64,000 nt of DNA from Chloroflexi bacterium TSY (GTDB lineage Bacteria > Chloroflexota > Anaerolineae > Caldilineales > Caldilineaceae), in assembly GCA_019217005.1 (NCBI GenBank), contig JAHBNG010000064.1:15454-79453 (forward strand). Direction: 5' to 3'. Position numbers and translations under genes: made by a program. This document shows positions 27,101-36,090 of this stretch, one piece after another; the stretch's first letter is position 1; every line of letters begins with the position of its first letter. A model generated the notes under the pieces. It was not told where the DNA came from. It worked only from the letters and a program-made list of their open reading frames with translations, and did no database searches.

Positions 27101-29161
27101 GGAAACGATGAACTTCAGTACTACACCGATGATCTAGCCAACGCCGCCACAGACGGATTGGGCAATATGGTTCTGACCGTGCGCCAAGATGACGGCTCAC
27201 GCAGCTGCTACTACGGTCCCTGTGAATATACCTCGGCGCGGCTCATTTCATGGCGCAAGGCAGAGTTTGCCTATGGCCGTATCGAGTCCCGCATCCTTGT
27301 GCCCCAGGGCGGTGGCATTTGGCCGGCTTTCTGGAGCCTGGGGACGGATATCGATTTAGTTAGCTGGCCACAGACGGGTGAAATCGACTTCATGGAGTTC
27401 GTTGGACGGTTGCCCAATGAAATCTTTGGCACCATCCATGGCCCAGGCTACTCTGGTGGCGCCAGCTTTGGCAACGTCTATGACTTTGGTGAGCCCGTAT
27501 TCAACGACTACCACACCTTTGCAATCGAGTGGGAACCCGATCTGATCCGGTGGTATGTGGACGACATCCTCTATCATACTGCAACGCCAACCGATGTAGC
27601 CCCCAACGAGTGGGTTTTCAACGATCCTGTCTTCCTGCTGTTGAATGTAGCCATCGGTGGTAACTTTGGTGGTGCGGTCGATCCTAACATTTCGCTGCCC
27701 CAGTCGATGGCGGTTGACTACATCCGCGTCTATCAAGGTCCGGATACGGCCGAACGCTTCGAAGCCAACTTCACCGACAACTTCAGTGGTTGGCAAGAGG
27801 TCGTCCTGCCCTTCTTTGCATTCATGCGCAGTGATGAACAGCCAGAGGGTGCACCTAATGATGGCCTTGGCTTGAGCGAAGTGTGGGGGTATGGTTTTAC
27901 GCTGCCCAACGGTGGTACGATACGTTTGGATCAGGTACGTGTTCAGCCAGTACCACCGCCCATGGCAGTGACAGTTACAACGCTGGCCGACAGCGGTGCG
28001 GGTTCGTTGCGAGAAGCGCTGGACATCATCGCCGTTGACGGTGTAATCACCTTTGCTCCAAGCTTGGCGGGTGGTACGATCTCCCTGACCTCGGGGCAGT
28101 TGTCAGTTGACAAGAGCCTTTCCGTCGACGGCAGCGGAGCACCTGGGTTGACCATAAGCGGCAACAACGTTTCGCGCGTCTTCCAGATCGCCGCCGGAAT
28201 GACGGTGGACATGAGTGACCTTACGATTTCCGATGGTGTCGGCGCACCACAAGGCGGTGGCATCCTCAACTACGGCGTGCTGAACCTGGATACTGTAACC
28301 GTTACCAACAACACCGAATCGAGCGCTGGACCTGCCAATTTCGAGTTCGGCGGTGGTGGCATCTACAACGGAGATGGTGCAACGCTCAACCTGACCAATA
28401 GCACTGTGAGTCATAACGCCACGCTGAATCAGCCGGGCGGTGGCATCTATGGCTTCTTCAACAGCACCATCAATGTCACCAATAGCACGGTGAGCAACAA
28501 TTTGTCTGCAGACGTGGCCGGTGGACTGCGGACGTTAGGCAATGCCAGCATCGTCAACAGCACTATCAGTGGCAATACTTCGACCACGTGGCACGGCGGC
28601 GCAATGTTTATGACGGATGGCACTGTTACCATCCTGAACAGCACCATTGTGGGCAACAATGCCCCTCCCGGTACGGCGGGAGGTCTGATGGTAGCCACTT
28701 TTGGTGCTCCTGTCGCTGTCACGGTGCAGAATACCATCGTGGCTAGCAACACCAACCTAAACTGCCAAATAGAAGGCGCTCCAAACGTGGCCATACTCGA
28801 ATCGCTAGGCAACAATGTCTTCACCGACGGGTCATGCCCGTCGATTGGGGGTGACCAGAATGTAGTCGATGCGGGCGTTGATGTTTTAGCCCCCAATGGT
28901 GGCCCAACTTGGACGCACGCCTTGCTACCTGGCAGCCCAGCAATCGACGCTGGCGAAAACGCGGTTTGTCCTGCGACCGACCAACGAGGAGTTGCGCGGG
29001 ACACAGCCTGTGATGTCGGTGCATTTGAAGCGACGTCTGCCACAACCGCCGCGGCAAGTACCACTATCGAGGAAAGCAATCTCGGCAACAACGTGGGCTC
29101 AACAGAAAAGGAATTGCGGATAGATTCAACGGCTATATTCTTGCCGATTATCCAACAGTAA
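24149..29161 (+). CDS. Giant secreted multidomain glycoside hydrolase family 16 protein
   Basis: 1670 residues from ATG 24149 (GGAG 7 bases upstream; ATG 24116 also in frame), with a signal peptide (about residues 1-30). Order: two related beta-sandwich carbohydrate-binding-like modules (to about 425), a CBM11-like module (about 428-620), a Calx-beta domain (about 621-738), a second CBM11-like module from about 740 that is interrupted twice, and a C-terminal parallel beta-helix (about 1272-1630; SGAGSLREAL, repeated NSTVSNN/GGGI units) ending with an anchor-type PAIDAG region. The first interruption (about 790-900) is Lys/Ala-rich and helical. The second (about 944-1199) is the GH16 catalytic domain with GEIDFME (nucleophile E1078, acid/base E1083), so it acts on beta-1,3-type glucans or galactans outside the cell. 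Substrate is not resolved. Confidence 0.9.
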   Translation: MNSNSRVFLFFALIGMFWILWLTPLTGQQVRALSVLPAVIIDDFEDGDVSDWGFFGGNAAGGGGGVLDDRPLEGAYYLSTGWGGEGSNSVFYGGFFKNFVDTLQIAPPTDPWFNVWVLNQSDATVDQYTLEITIREDLDGNGWTDGAEDSFRLDTSFINTSFDDQWTLISAPVSSFTNLSTGGNGTFDGNLDEVVIVVAGVQGGSGSTVEIDFDQLSFTSGGPLVRSVTVFDDMEHGDPSGNGWFTFGGAVGGGGINANNVDLPPSDGGAYSLETGWGSGGTPGFYGGFGRTNLTDLAGIAYFNFWINPDAGQDYTLEINLQEDDNGDDAAAGNDDDEFQYNCVVSPTGPCATSGGGWQQISIPLADFFDDNSFLTGGNGVLDAVPTSGGGNGQLINVVIAVIGNTGSDVNFRTDYWAFSTDSLATPMQIVDDFENGLPSGTDGDGVPIGFFTFSDGSPVSIATTDTPPDPVPGSTAGNNVMALTGNVTAFAGFIHNFENAAVDTWITQDWSRFEGLSFWLYGYNTGTTLFVDIIDNRNPGSTSDDAERFSVTLIDDFSGWQFFELPFSRFSRKEIGNGAPNDGFTLTQVHGWALGTLDTPGTVTYYIDDASLYGTAEIPELAVTFSAGRYDIEEGATGNITVKLNRSMNSDDPAQVSVDYFTEPGVATPDREYTPTSGTLIFVNGGPSELSFALETFDDTKWEGDERIVLRLANPVDVATGFATQSSAFIVENDPYDPDLLDDFTHGAYLWETSDDLTLETVELVAGDEAAIPGQDPFETVLQATSIGVAPRVVIEQARADVAALIPTGNKAADKMLRDALKFLDKVLDSHNWLNGYYLDAKKGKKVFGDLQKAVEKLTKAAKKSPASAPAIAAIIKDLVDASRELVRNAIKKSVPTAPTFGRDFAIQDDWSHGEALTFWYFGNNSGHDITVNLKDNRAPDPGPSGWSMVWSEEFNEPAGTPPNPEFWTYEIGDVTPDGKNGWGNDELQYYTDDLANAATDGLGNMVLTVRQDDGSRSCYYGPCEYTSARLISWRKAEFAYGRIESRILVPQGGGIWPAFWSLGTDIDLVSWPQTGEIDFMEFVGRLPNEIFGTIHGPGYSGGASFGNVYDFGEPVFNDYHTFAIEWEPDLIRWYVDDILYHTATPTDVAPNEWVFNDPVFLLLNVAIGGNFGGAVDPNISLPQSMAVDYIRVYQGPDTAERFEANFTDNFSGWQEVVLPFFAFMRSDEQPEGAPNDGLGLSEVWGYGFTLPNGGTIRLDQVRVQPVPPPMAVTVTTLADSGAGSLREALDIIAVDGVITFAPSLAGGTISLTSGQLSVDKSLSVDGSGAPGLTISGNNVSRVFQIAAGMTVDMSDLTISDGVGAPQGGGILNYGVLNLDTVTVTNNTESSAGPANFEFGGGGIYNGDGATLNLTNSTVSHNATLNQPGGGIYGFFNSTINVTNSTVSNNLSADVAGGLRTLGNASIVNSTISGNTSTTWHGGAMFMTDGTVTILNSTIVGNNAPPGTAGGLMVATFGAPVAVTVQNTIVASNTNLNCQIEGAPNVAILESLGNNVFTDGSCPSIGGDQNVVDAGVDVLAPNGGPTWTHALLPGSPAIDAGENAVCPATDQRGVARDTACDVGAFEATSATTAAASTTIEESNLGNNVGSTEKELRIDSTAIFLPIIQQ

Positions 29162-29202
29162 CAGATCAGATCACTGGCGTCGCGTTCTCTATCTGTTATT
29201 CA

Positions 29203-29323
29203 AGAGATATTATAGGGATTGAAATTAGGACACGGATGAACACAGATTTCACGGATTGATTCTGAGATGATCCGTGTTCATCCTAAAAATCCGTGTCCCA
29301 TATTCTTAATCCTTATAATCTCT
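29203..29323. repeat. Palindromic repeat of the GGACACGGAT type
   Basis: Outer arms AGAGATATTATAGGGATT and AATCCTTATAATCTCT, inner arms GGACACGGAT..GAACAC and GTGTTCATCC..ATCCGTGTCC. Repeats built on this ACACGGAT unit are widespread in environmental bacteria. It lies between convergent genes and could also serve as a bidirectional transcript end. Confidence 0.65.
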
Positions 29324-29387
29324 AATGCTGCTCGTGCCGGCGAACATCGAAGGGCTTACTTCATCCGCGGGGCGTATAAAGCGTTTT

Positions 29388-30584
29388 TCACCCTGAACCA
29401 TGCGGCAGAAATGGGACAACATGCAACAACGTTCGGGCTTCATCTGCCAATTCAAGAAAGAAGCGGTTCAGTTCAGCACCGAGATCCATGAACTGATCAA
29501 TTGGCAATCCAAATGCCTGTTCCAGCCAAGGGTATACATCTTGATTGAGTTTGAACGCGCTATAACCCAGCCCAAAAATCATGGCTGAGCTTGCCGTATA
29601 CCCCAGGCGTACTTGGCGTGGGTCACCGTGCCAACCCGCCTCGCTTAGCCCTGTTAAATACCCCTCAAAGACAATCCGATCTAGGGTTCGAGCTTGGGCG
29701 ACATCCACTTCCGAGAAGAATAAGGTTCCTTGAACCAAAGAGGCTAACTCTAGGCCGATGGCTCCCATTCCGACAAATGTCCAGTCAACGGCCACGGTTT
29801 CGTCATGTCCATCTTGCGTACGTCTCGCAAATAAATTTCGGCGAAAGGCGTCGCCATGAACAACGGTTTGGGGCAGGCGATAAAGGGCATCCAGGAGAGG
29901 ACCACGTTCTTCCCAAAGCTGTAACATGCTATTTGCATCGTCCTTGTTGATAAACCACCGATGTGTTTGCGGTTCGCCTAGTGAAGCGCGAAGCTGATCG
30001 AATTTTCGCCCTGCTTGCTTGCCATGTACGAGATGCTGTAACCTGTCTCGGAGTAGCCATGGCCAACAGGGCAATTCCTGATTAGCCAAAAATGTACCGT
30101 TGAATTGTCCCAGGTGACGCGCAACCAACCCATAGTGTTCGAGAGGCCAATTGAGGCCGACGTCATCGACTAATTCCTCCAGCCATAGACCAACCACCTT
30201 CTCGAAAAATTCAGTTATGCCCAAAAAACGGGGTGCAGCCAGACTGCCCGGTAAATCAGCCAATTGTCCTGATTGATAGGCCAACACCTCACGTTTCCAA
30301 TATCTAGGGTCAGCAGGATCATCGTCAGCAGTCGTTCCAACAACTTTTAGAATCAGTGACCATTCTATCGATTTGTCTTGATCACGCCCCTTACCGGCAA
30401 AGCGATAGACTCCAGACAAAACTTCGCCCACATCACCAGCACCACCATAGACACGGCGATACGTCCAATCCGCGATTTCAGTCGTCTCACGGTTGAGTGC
30501 GCGCCGTACAATGGGGGTCAATGTCGCTTTGTCGATTGCAGATAAATAGACATTGTCTGCTGGTGTTTCGCTTTGTTCTGCCAT
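29388..30584 (-). CDS. Aminoglycoside phosphotransferase-family (kinase-like) protein
   Basis: 398 residues. The catalytic loop VVHGDAFRRNLF (H-G-D-x4-N) and the metal-binding AVDWTFVGMG are typical of the APH/choline-kinase fold; the invariant lysine of the N-lobe is in LILKVVG. Substrate could be a small alcohol, sugar or antibiotic; family alone does not decide. Stands alone, convergent with the hydrolase gene. Start ATG 30584 lies in a region without a strong ribosome site. Confidence 0.85.
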   Translation of the reverse strand: MAEQSETPADNVYLSAIDKATLTPIVRRALNRETTEIADWTYRRVYGGAGDVGEVLSGVYRFAGKGRDQDKSIEWSLILKVVGTTADDDPADPRYWKREVLAYQSGQLADLPGSLAAPRFLGITEFFEKVVGLWLEELVDDVGLNWPLEHYGLVARHLGQFNGTFLANQELPCWPWLLRDRLQHLVHGKQAGRKFDQLRASLGEPQTHRWFINKDDANSMLQLWEERGPLLDALYRLPQTVVHGDAFRRNLFARRTQDGHDETVAVDWTFVGMGAIGLELASLVQGTLFFSEVDVAQARTLDRIVFEGYLTGLSEAGWHGDPRQVRLGYTASSAMIFGLGYSAFKLNQDVYPWLEQAFGLPIDQFMDLGAELNRFFLELADEARTLLHVVPFLPHGSG

Positions 30585-30613
30585 CTACCGCCTCCCGCTT
30601 TTTATTTATCGTA

Positions 30614-30768
30614 CTCACTACCCGACATTTTCAGTGCTCGTGGGATTCTTCGCTAATCTGATCGGGTCAAGCGGATCGGCTCGGTCAGAGAATCGAGCTC
30701 AAACGAAGTCAATTGGCTCGAATACCCGCTCAAGAATGACATGGACGAACGTTTTGTCGGGTAATGAG
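30614..30768. repeat. 155-bp sequence with inverted ends CTCACTACCCGACA
   Basis: CTCACTACCCGACA at 30614-30627 pairs with TGTCGGGTAATGAG at 30755-30768 (one mismatch). No coding content. Single copy here; probably a further miniature element. It is unrelated by its ends to the 155-bp elements at 4210 and 13877. Confidence 0.45.
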
Positions 30769-30787
30769 ACTTTCCTATACTAAAATA

Positions 30788-30819
30788 AATGAACTTCCCG
30801 CAATTGCGGGAAGTTCATT
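30788..30819 (-). terminator. Rho-independent-type terminator of the binding-protein gene
   Basis: A perfect 16-bp inverted repeat AATGAACTTCCCGCAA / TTGCGGGAAGTTCATT starting 9 bases after the minus-strand stop codon, followed on that strand by TTATTTTA. Confidence 0.8.
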
Positions 30820-30828
30820 TTGTTTCAA

Positions 30829-33154
30829 TTATTCATCAACATAGTAGGTCTCGGGATGCGCAGGCCAACTCCAGATATTCGAGTAGCCCCACATCCCTTG
30901 CTCCGGCACATTCTTGATCCGGTTGGAGACGATCACAGGGTGGGGCAGCATGGCAATCGTGCCGATGGTCCAGAGGTTCTCCGCTTGGAGCCTGAGGATT
31001 TCTTTGCCAATTCGGATGACCTCCTCCTCACTCGTTGCTGTCCTGAACTCTTCACTTAAGGCAATCAGGTCTTTGATCTCTTGCGGGGGTTCTTCCGCAA
31101 AACGGTTCTCGGGGTTGGCATACCAGAGGTTCCAGCCTGCGCTCCAAGTCGTGGGCCAACCGGCGCCGGCTTTCACCATGAACTGTTGCGCGATGGGACC
31201 ATCCGAGAAGTCAGCCACGCTAAAGCCATGATTCAAGCCAAACTGAAGCTCGTTGTTCTTGTTGACGTTGCCCAAAAAGGCCCAGTCGCCAGTCTTCAAC
31301 GTCATATCGAAGCCCAATTCCAACCAGTAGTCTCTCACGAGCTCAGCGATAGCCATCTTGGGCTGCTCGGCGTCTACAAACAACGTCTCCCAGGTAATCT
31401 TTTCCCCATTATCACCCCGAACCCGAAATTCACGATTTTCGTCCCACTCCAGACCGATCTCATCGAGCAGCGCATTGGCGGCATCCAGATCAAATTGAGC
31501 GTAGGAATCCGCAAACTCCTGTTCATAGAACTTGGAGTTGGGCAGCACCGTGTTCTGGCTGGGGACAGCCAGCCCAAAGGCGATCACTTCGTTGATCTCA
31601 TCCCGGTTGATCGCTAAAGAGAGTGCTCGGCGGAAGCGGACATCTCGGAAGAGATCGCGTAGCCAATCATCGCCCACCATCGTTTGGTTCGGAGCCAGAT
31701 AGGCCGCGGCAGAGAAAGGCGTTGGCCAGAGCATCACACTATAATCGCCCGCCTCTTCACCATCTTTCAGAGTCTCAGTAGATCCAAATTTGGCGTTTTT
31801 GGCTATTTTCAGTCGAGATTGCAGGGATTTTGGAGTCATTTATTCAGATTTCGGTTACAGAAAACAACCTATTTCATATCTGAAAATCGCCCAAATCTAA
31901 CGCAAAAACTAGATATCGACCGGCAAATTTGTATTTATGTCAACTGTTTAGCCAGAATTCTCTCTCAAAACCTGAAATTTGGATCTACTGAGTCTGAAAG
32001 TCACGGATGTCGGTATAGAAGCCGGCCGAATCTAGATCACCTGAAAGCACCTGACCATTGATCATCTCGTAGGAGTTGAAGAACGAAACAACTACTTTGT
32101 CGATGTAGGGCAGTTGGTTTCCGGCCACATCGACCTTCCAATAGTAGGGGTTCTTCTCAAAGATGACAGTTGTATCGGTGAAGTCAGTCATCATAAAGGG
32201 CATCAATGTCGGCAACGTCTCGCCATTCCAGTTTCTCTGTAGCTGACTGGCCCAACCAAAATTTCCGCCAATATTGCCTTTGAAGAGGGCGACCCAATCC
32301 TCAACCTCTTGTTCGTCGATCAAAGCCTGCAACGCATCCGGGTCGGCATAATCCTTGTGGAATTTCTTCCCGTAGTGCTCAGGATAGGATGTAAAAGCAG
32401 AAGAGAAGTTGATCTCATAAAAAGCGGTCAGAAAATAGGGGTAAGAGGATCCAAAGTCAACCTCATACGTATACGCATCAATCGCAGTAAAGTTTGGTGC
32501 ATCCCCACCCCGGGTCCATCTCCTATCGAGGGCGACAGTTAACTCTTCGTTCATAAAGACATCTTTGATCGCAAAATCGATGTCTTCGGTATTGAATTCT
32601 TCCCCATCGGACCATTTCATCCCTTGGCGAAGATGAAAGGTATAGACCGAAAAATCATCGTTGGCGGTAATATCCTTAAAGACATTGGGAATCACGGTTA
32701 CGAAGTCTGAGTCGATACGCTGGGGAGCCTCATATCCTAAGAAAAACTGGGCATCGGCCATGTGGCTACGGCTATCACGACCTGCAATGACCGTTCCGCC
32801 ATATTTGCCGATGTCTCGGTAAGGAGCCACTACTTGGGGGTTCTCAGGCAGTCTCTCTTGCACAGGAGGAAGCTCTCCCGCCTCCACCATTGCGGCGAAT
32901 TTAGGATCCTCACTGAATTCAGTGATGGTGTAGCCAGCATCGGCTGCCGCCTGGAGCGTGTTGAATGTACGAATATCGTTCCACGCAAAGTTGAATTCAC
33001 CAGAACTTTCGGCTTGCTGAACATCAGCTTCTGCTGCACCACTCGATTCAGCTTCAACCGGTGCCGGTGCCTCTGCCGGTGCTGATGTCCCACATGCACT
33101 CAGAATTAATCCAAGCAGCAACAGAAGAGATAGATATTTCGACAGCTTCATCAT
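30829..33154 (-). pseudogene. Large peptide-type solute-binding lipoprotein (family 5), split by a 215-bp element
   Basis: Parts 31996-33154 and 30829-31775 rejoin as IRDFQTLKDGEEAGDY after removing 215 + 5 bp, giving 701 codons. Lipobox LSAC near residue 20, then the HLRQGMKWSDGEEFNTEDI block and FRRALSLAINRDEIN, both family-5 hallmarks. The large size and the start after a Glu/Ala-rich linker match receptors of the OppB/C branch at 14-18 kb, suggesting it is the displaced oppA of that operon. Translation now ends at a TAG at the element edge after 389 residues. Confidence 0.9.
31776..31990 (-). mobile_element. 215-bp non-autonomous element, copy 3
   Basis: Identical end structure; AGTCT duplicated at 31771-31775 and 31991-31995. 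Relative to the interrupted gene it has the same orientation as copies 1 and 4. Confidence 0.92.
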
Positions 33155-33439
33155 CAGGTTCTCCTTTCATTGAGAGGAATTTATAGGGAGGAAATGGATC
33201 AAACAAGATAATAAGCCAAAGAGAGAAAATGAGCTGTTGGCAGCGCAACACAGGTACAATTCCCCAAGTATTTCCGAGCTGAAAAGTATCGCAGCAATCT
33301 TCGGACGCAGGCGACGTTAGGGGAGATTCGCAACTTATAGACATCCAAACTGGGGTAATTGCTTACGTATTATATGGTAAGAATTACTCTACAGCAAAAG
33401 GGGTGCTTTTGCGACAGAAACTTGCTTTGAGTGCACGAC
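33155..33439. other. Spacer upstream of the large binding-protein gene
   Basis: AAAGGAGAACC precedes the gene start on the minus strand. No gene or repeat recognised in the rest; it should contain the promoter. Confidence 0.35.
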
Positions 33440-33860
33440 AAGAACCGATTCGAAAAGTGGTTGTGTGAAATACCAGCGTGTCAATTCACCATAGCCTTTT
33501 TCGGCTTGCACAGCAGCCGTCTGTTGGATGAAAGCGTCCACCTCCTTCTCGCCCATCCGCTGTTGTCGATAGCGAACTGAAACGAGCTAGGCGTCCAAAG
33601 CGGCGTTGCCCTCTTGTTTGTTATAGAGCTTGTATTTCCCGATTACGTCGATTTCATGCGGGAAGCCTTCTTTGATCACGCCTTCCCGTCGTTCGATGGT
33701 TTCCATGCGTGGCAGCGTTGCTGGTTGTGCATGTCCAAAATAGGCAGCACCATCGACCGTACGGTTGTCGAAGTTGTTCAGAACGCCTGTCACAATGATT
33801 TCCGTGAAGTGACCCGTCTGGCGGTTGATTTGGCCCTGTTTGCAGGGTGTATTTCACGTT
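33440..33860 (-). pseudogene. C-terminal remnant of an AAA ATPase (relative of 52314-54113)
   Basis: Minus-strand reading matches the last 140 or so residues of the AAA proteins in this window: INRQTGHFTEIIV, NRTVDGAAYFGHAQP, RREGVIKEGFPHEIDVIGK. A W codon of the intact gene (GAWLVSVR) is a TAG here (at 33587-33589), and the last 35 residues and the whole ATPase domain are missing. It starts beside GAAAAGTGGTTGTG, the end motif of the 71-bp repeat, which may mark the recombination point. Confidence 0.85.
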
Positions 33861-34112
33861 CGATGCTTTTCCGTTGCAACCAACCAATCTTGCCGCATGG
33901 ATCGAATCTCTCCCCCAAAGTAAAATGCACGCTGAATCTATAGCGACTGCAAGGCGATTCTATCCAAATTCAACCGCACAGATCCGTGCCTGCTTTCTTT
34001 TCTGCATCCTGACTATAGGGTATAATGGGTTTGTTTCAGATACTGAGCGACTCCTCATCATTCTGTGATTCCGCTCAATTTACACCCATTAGAACCAAAA
34101 GGAAAAATTACT

Positions 34113-36003
34113 ATGCAGCAACGGACGATTTTTGCACTTCTGTTGATCTTGTGCCTGGGCGTTTCCGCCTGTGCTGCACCCACGGCTGTACCTCAAGAAG
34201 CGGCTGGCCCCAAAGTGCTGGTCGTGGCCTCATCTCAAGAGCCGGAGAATCTCTTCATCATGTGGGGGTCCACCAGAACTGGCTCTGACGCCATGTCCTT
34301 TATGTGGCGCAGACCCATTGCCTTTAATGGGGACAACGAACCCTATGCGGCCCTGCTCGAATCACTGCCTAGCCAAGCTGACGGCACCTGGGTTGTTGAT
34401 GAAGAGGCGGCGACGATGGAGGTGACCTATAAGTTCAAAGAGGGCCTGAAGTGGTCCGATGGCGAAGAGATCACGGCGGACGATCTGGCCTTTGCCTTTG
34501 AGATTCTTTCGGACCCAGACTCAGTAGATCCAAATTTCAGGTTTTGAGAGAGAATTCTGGCTAAACAGTTGACATAAATACAAATTTGCCGGTCGATATC
34601 TAGTTTTTGCGTTAGATTTGGGCGATTTTCAGATATGAAATAGGTTGTTTTCTGTAACCGAAATCTGAATAAATGACTCCAAAATCCCTGCAATCTCGAC
34701 TGAAAATCGCCAAAAACGCCAAATTTGGATCTACTGAGACTATATCTACCACTCCGAGAGCTTCCCGGTGGAGAGCGTTGAGGTGGTCGATGACTACACG
34801 GCCATTCTCCACTACAACCAGATCAACCTCTTCCCCGACCAAGAGGTGCGCACCCACGTCATTCCCGAACACGTCTATCGTCCCCTCTGGGAAGAAGCCA
34901 AAGCCGCGGGCGGCAACGTCTGGGAGACCTTTGGCAACATGGAAGAAGTTTCCATTAATCCCGTGGTCAACGGCCCCTTCATGGTCAAGGAATGGGTGCC
35001 TGGCAGCCATATCCACATGGTGCGCAACGATAATTTCAATGTTGGACCGCAGCCTACCATTGAAGAGGTGATGTATCGCATCATCCCCGACCTAAACAGC
35101 CTGGCCGTCAACGTCGCCAGCGGACAGGTCCACCTGACCGACGGTTGGCTCTCGCTGGAGCAGGCCGCGGCCATGAATGATGCTCCCGATGTGGACCCGG
35201 TCTTTGTCCCTGCCCTCTGGCTGGAACACGCAACCATTCAAGTCAATCGCCCGCCGCTGGACGACAAGCGCGTGCGCCAGGCCATTCTGACCGCGATCGA
35301 CCGCGAGGCAATCAACGATGCCCTCTTTAAGGGATAGCAGCCACCCGCCCACTCGTGGATCAATTCTGCGCATCCCGCGTATAATCCCGATGTGGCCCAG
35401 TATAACTATGATCCCGATCAGGCACTTGCCCTGTTGGCAGACGCAGGATACACGCCCAGTGGCGACGGTCCATTGGCGGACGCCGACGGGAACCTGCTGG
35501 AGATTCCCATCACGACCATCGCTGGCGACCGCACCCGTGAACAGGTTGCGGCATTGGTGCAGGCCCAATGGCAGGAGATCGGCATCACCACCGAAGTCAA
35601 TCCGGTGTCGGCTCGCCTGCTCTTCTCGGAGGTTCTATACGGTCACGATACCTTTGAGGGCATTGCCATCTGGCGGTGGGTCTTCAATGCCAAGGTGGAA
35701 CCGCGGGGCTTCTGGTATCCGGGCGAAGGGGCAGCCACGCTGGATCAACTCCATGCCGAGGGCAACTCGTGGGCCGAGAATGAACGCAACAAAGAGCTAA
35801 TCGACCTGATCGACGCCGAACTGGATCAGGAGAGACGGTACGAACTCCTGCGCGAACAGCAGGCCATCTGGGCCGAGGAACTGCCCGTCCTACCCATCTA
35901 CTGGCACGTGCGCGTGGCAACGGTCAACACGGCCCTGCAAGGCTATCAGCCCGCGGACCAAGCCATGGTTGGCTGGAACGTGGAGGAGTGGGACTTGCAA
36001 TAG
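34113..36003 (+). pseudogene. Peptide-type solute-binding lipoprotein (family 5), with a 215-bp element and an internal stop
   Basis: ATG 34113 after AAAAGGAAAAATTACT; lipobox VSAC near residue 20. Removing 34522-34736 plus one AGACT rejoins LSDPDYIYHSESFPVESV and leaves 557 codons. A second lesion is an in-frame TAG at 35335-35337 (LFKG-stop-QPPAHSW), most simply a CAG to TAG change. Hallmarks: EGLKWSDGEEITADDLAFAF, GPFMVKEWVPG, VRQAILTAIDRE. It is the receptor gene of the permeases at 36091 and 37044. Confidence 0.9.
34522..34736 (+). mobile_element. 215-bp non-autonomous element, copy 4
   Basis: AGACT duplicated at 34517-34521 and 34737-34741; same ends and length as the other copies. Confidence 0.92.
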
Positions 36004-36004
36004 T

Positions 36005-36076
36005 GAACGTAGAGCGCAGAACGTGGAACGTAGGGTGGAAGAAAACTGTTCTACGTTCCACGTTCTGCGCTCTACG
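36005..36076 (+). repeat. Long perfect hairpin made of iterated units
   Basis: A 26-bp perfect stem (36008-36033 with 36051-36076) and a 17-base loop; the arms repeat ACGTAGAGCG / AACGTGGAACG units. It lies exactly between the receptor stop and the permease start, the same position as the hairpin at 5093-5180, though the sequence differs. Confidence 0.8.
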
Positions 36077-36090
36077 CTCTACGTTCTACT

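Noticed and set aside
35335..35337. TAG read as pyrrolysine.
   Set aside because: Receptor lipoproteins are not a pyrrolysine family, no pyl gene is visible and the same gene is already interrupted; a point mutation is simpler.
36005..36085. Repeated ACGTAGAGCG units as a CRISPR-like array.
   Set aside because: Units are too short and directly abutting, with no spacers, and the second half is the inverted complement of the first.
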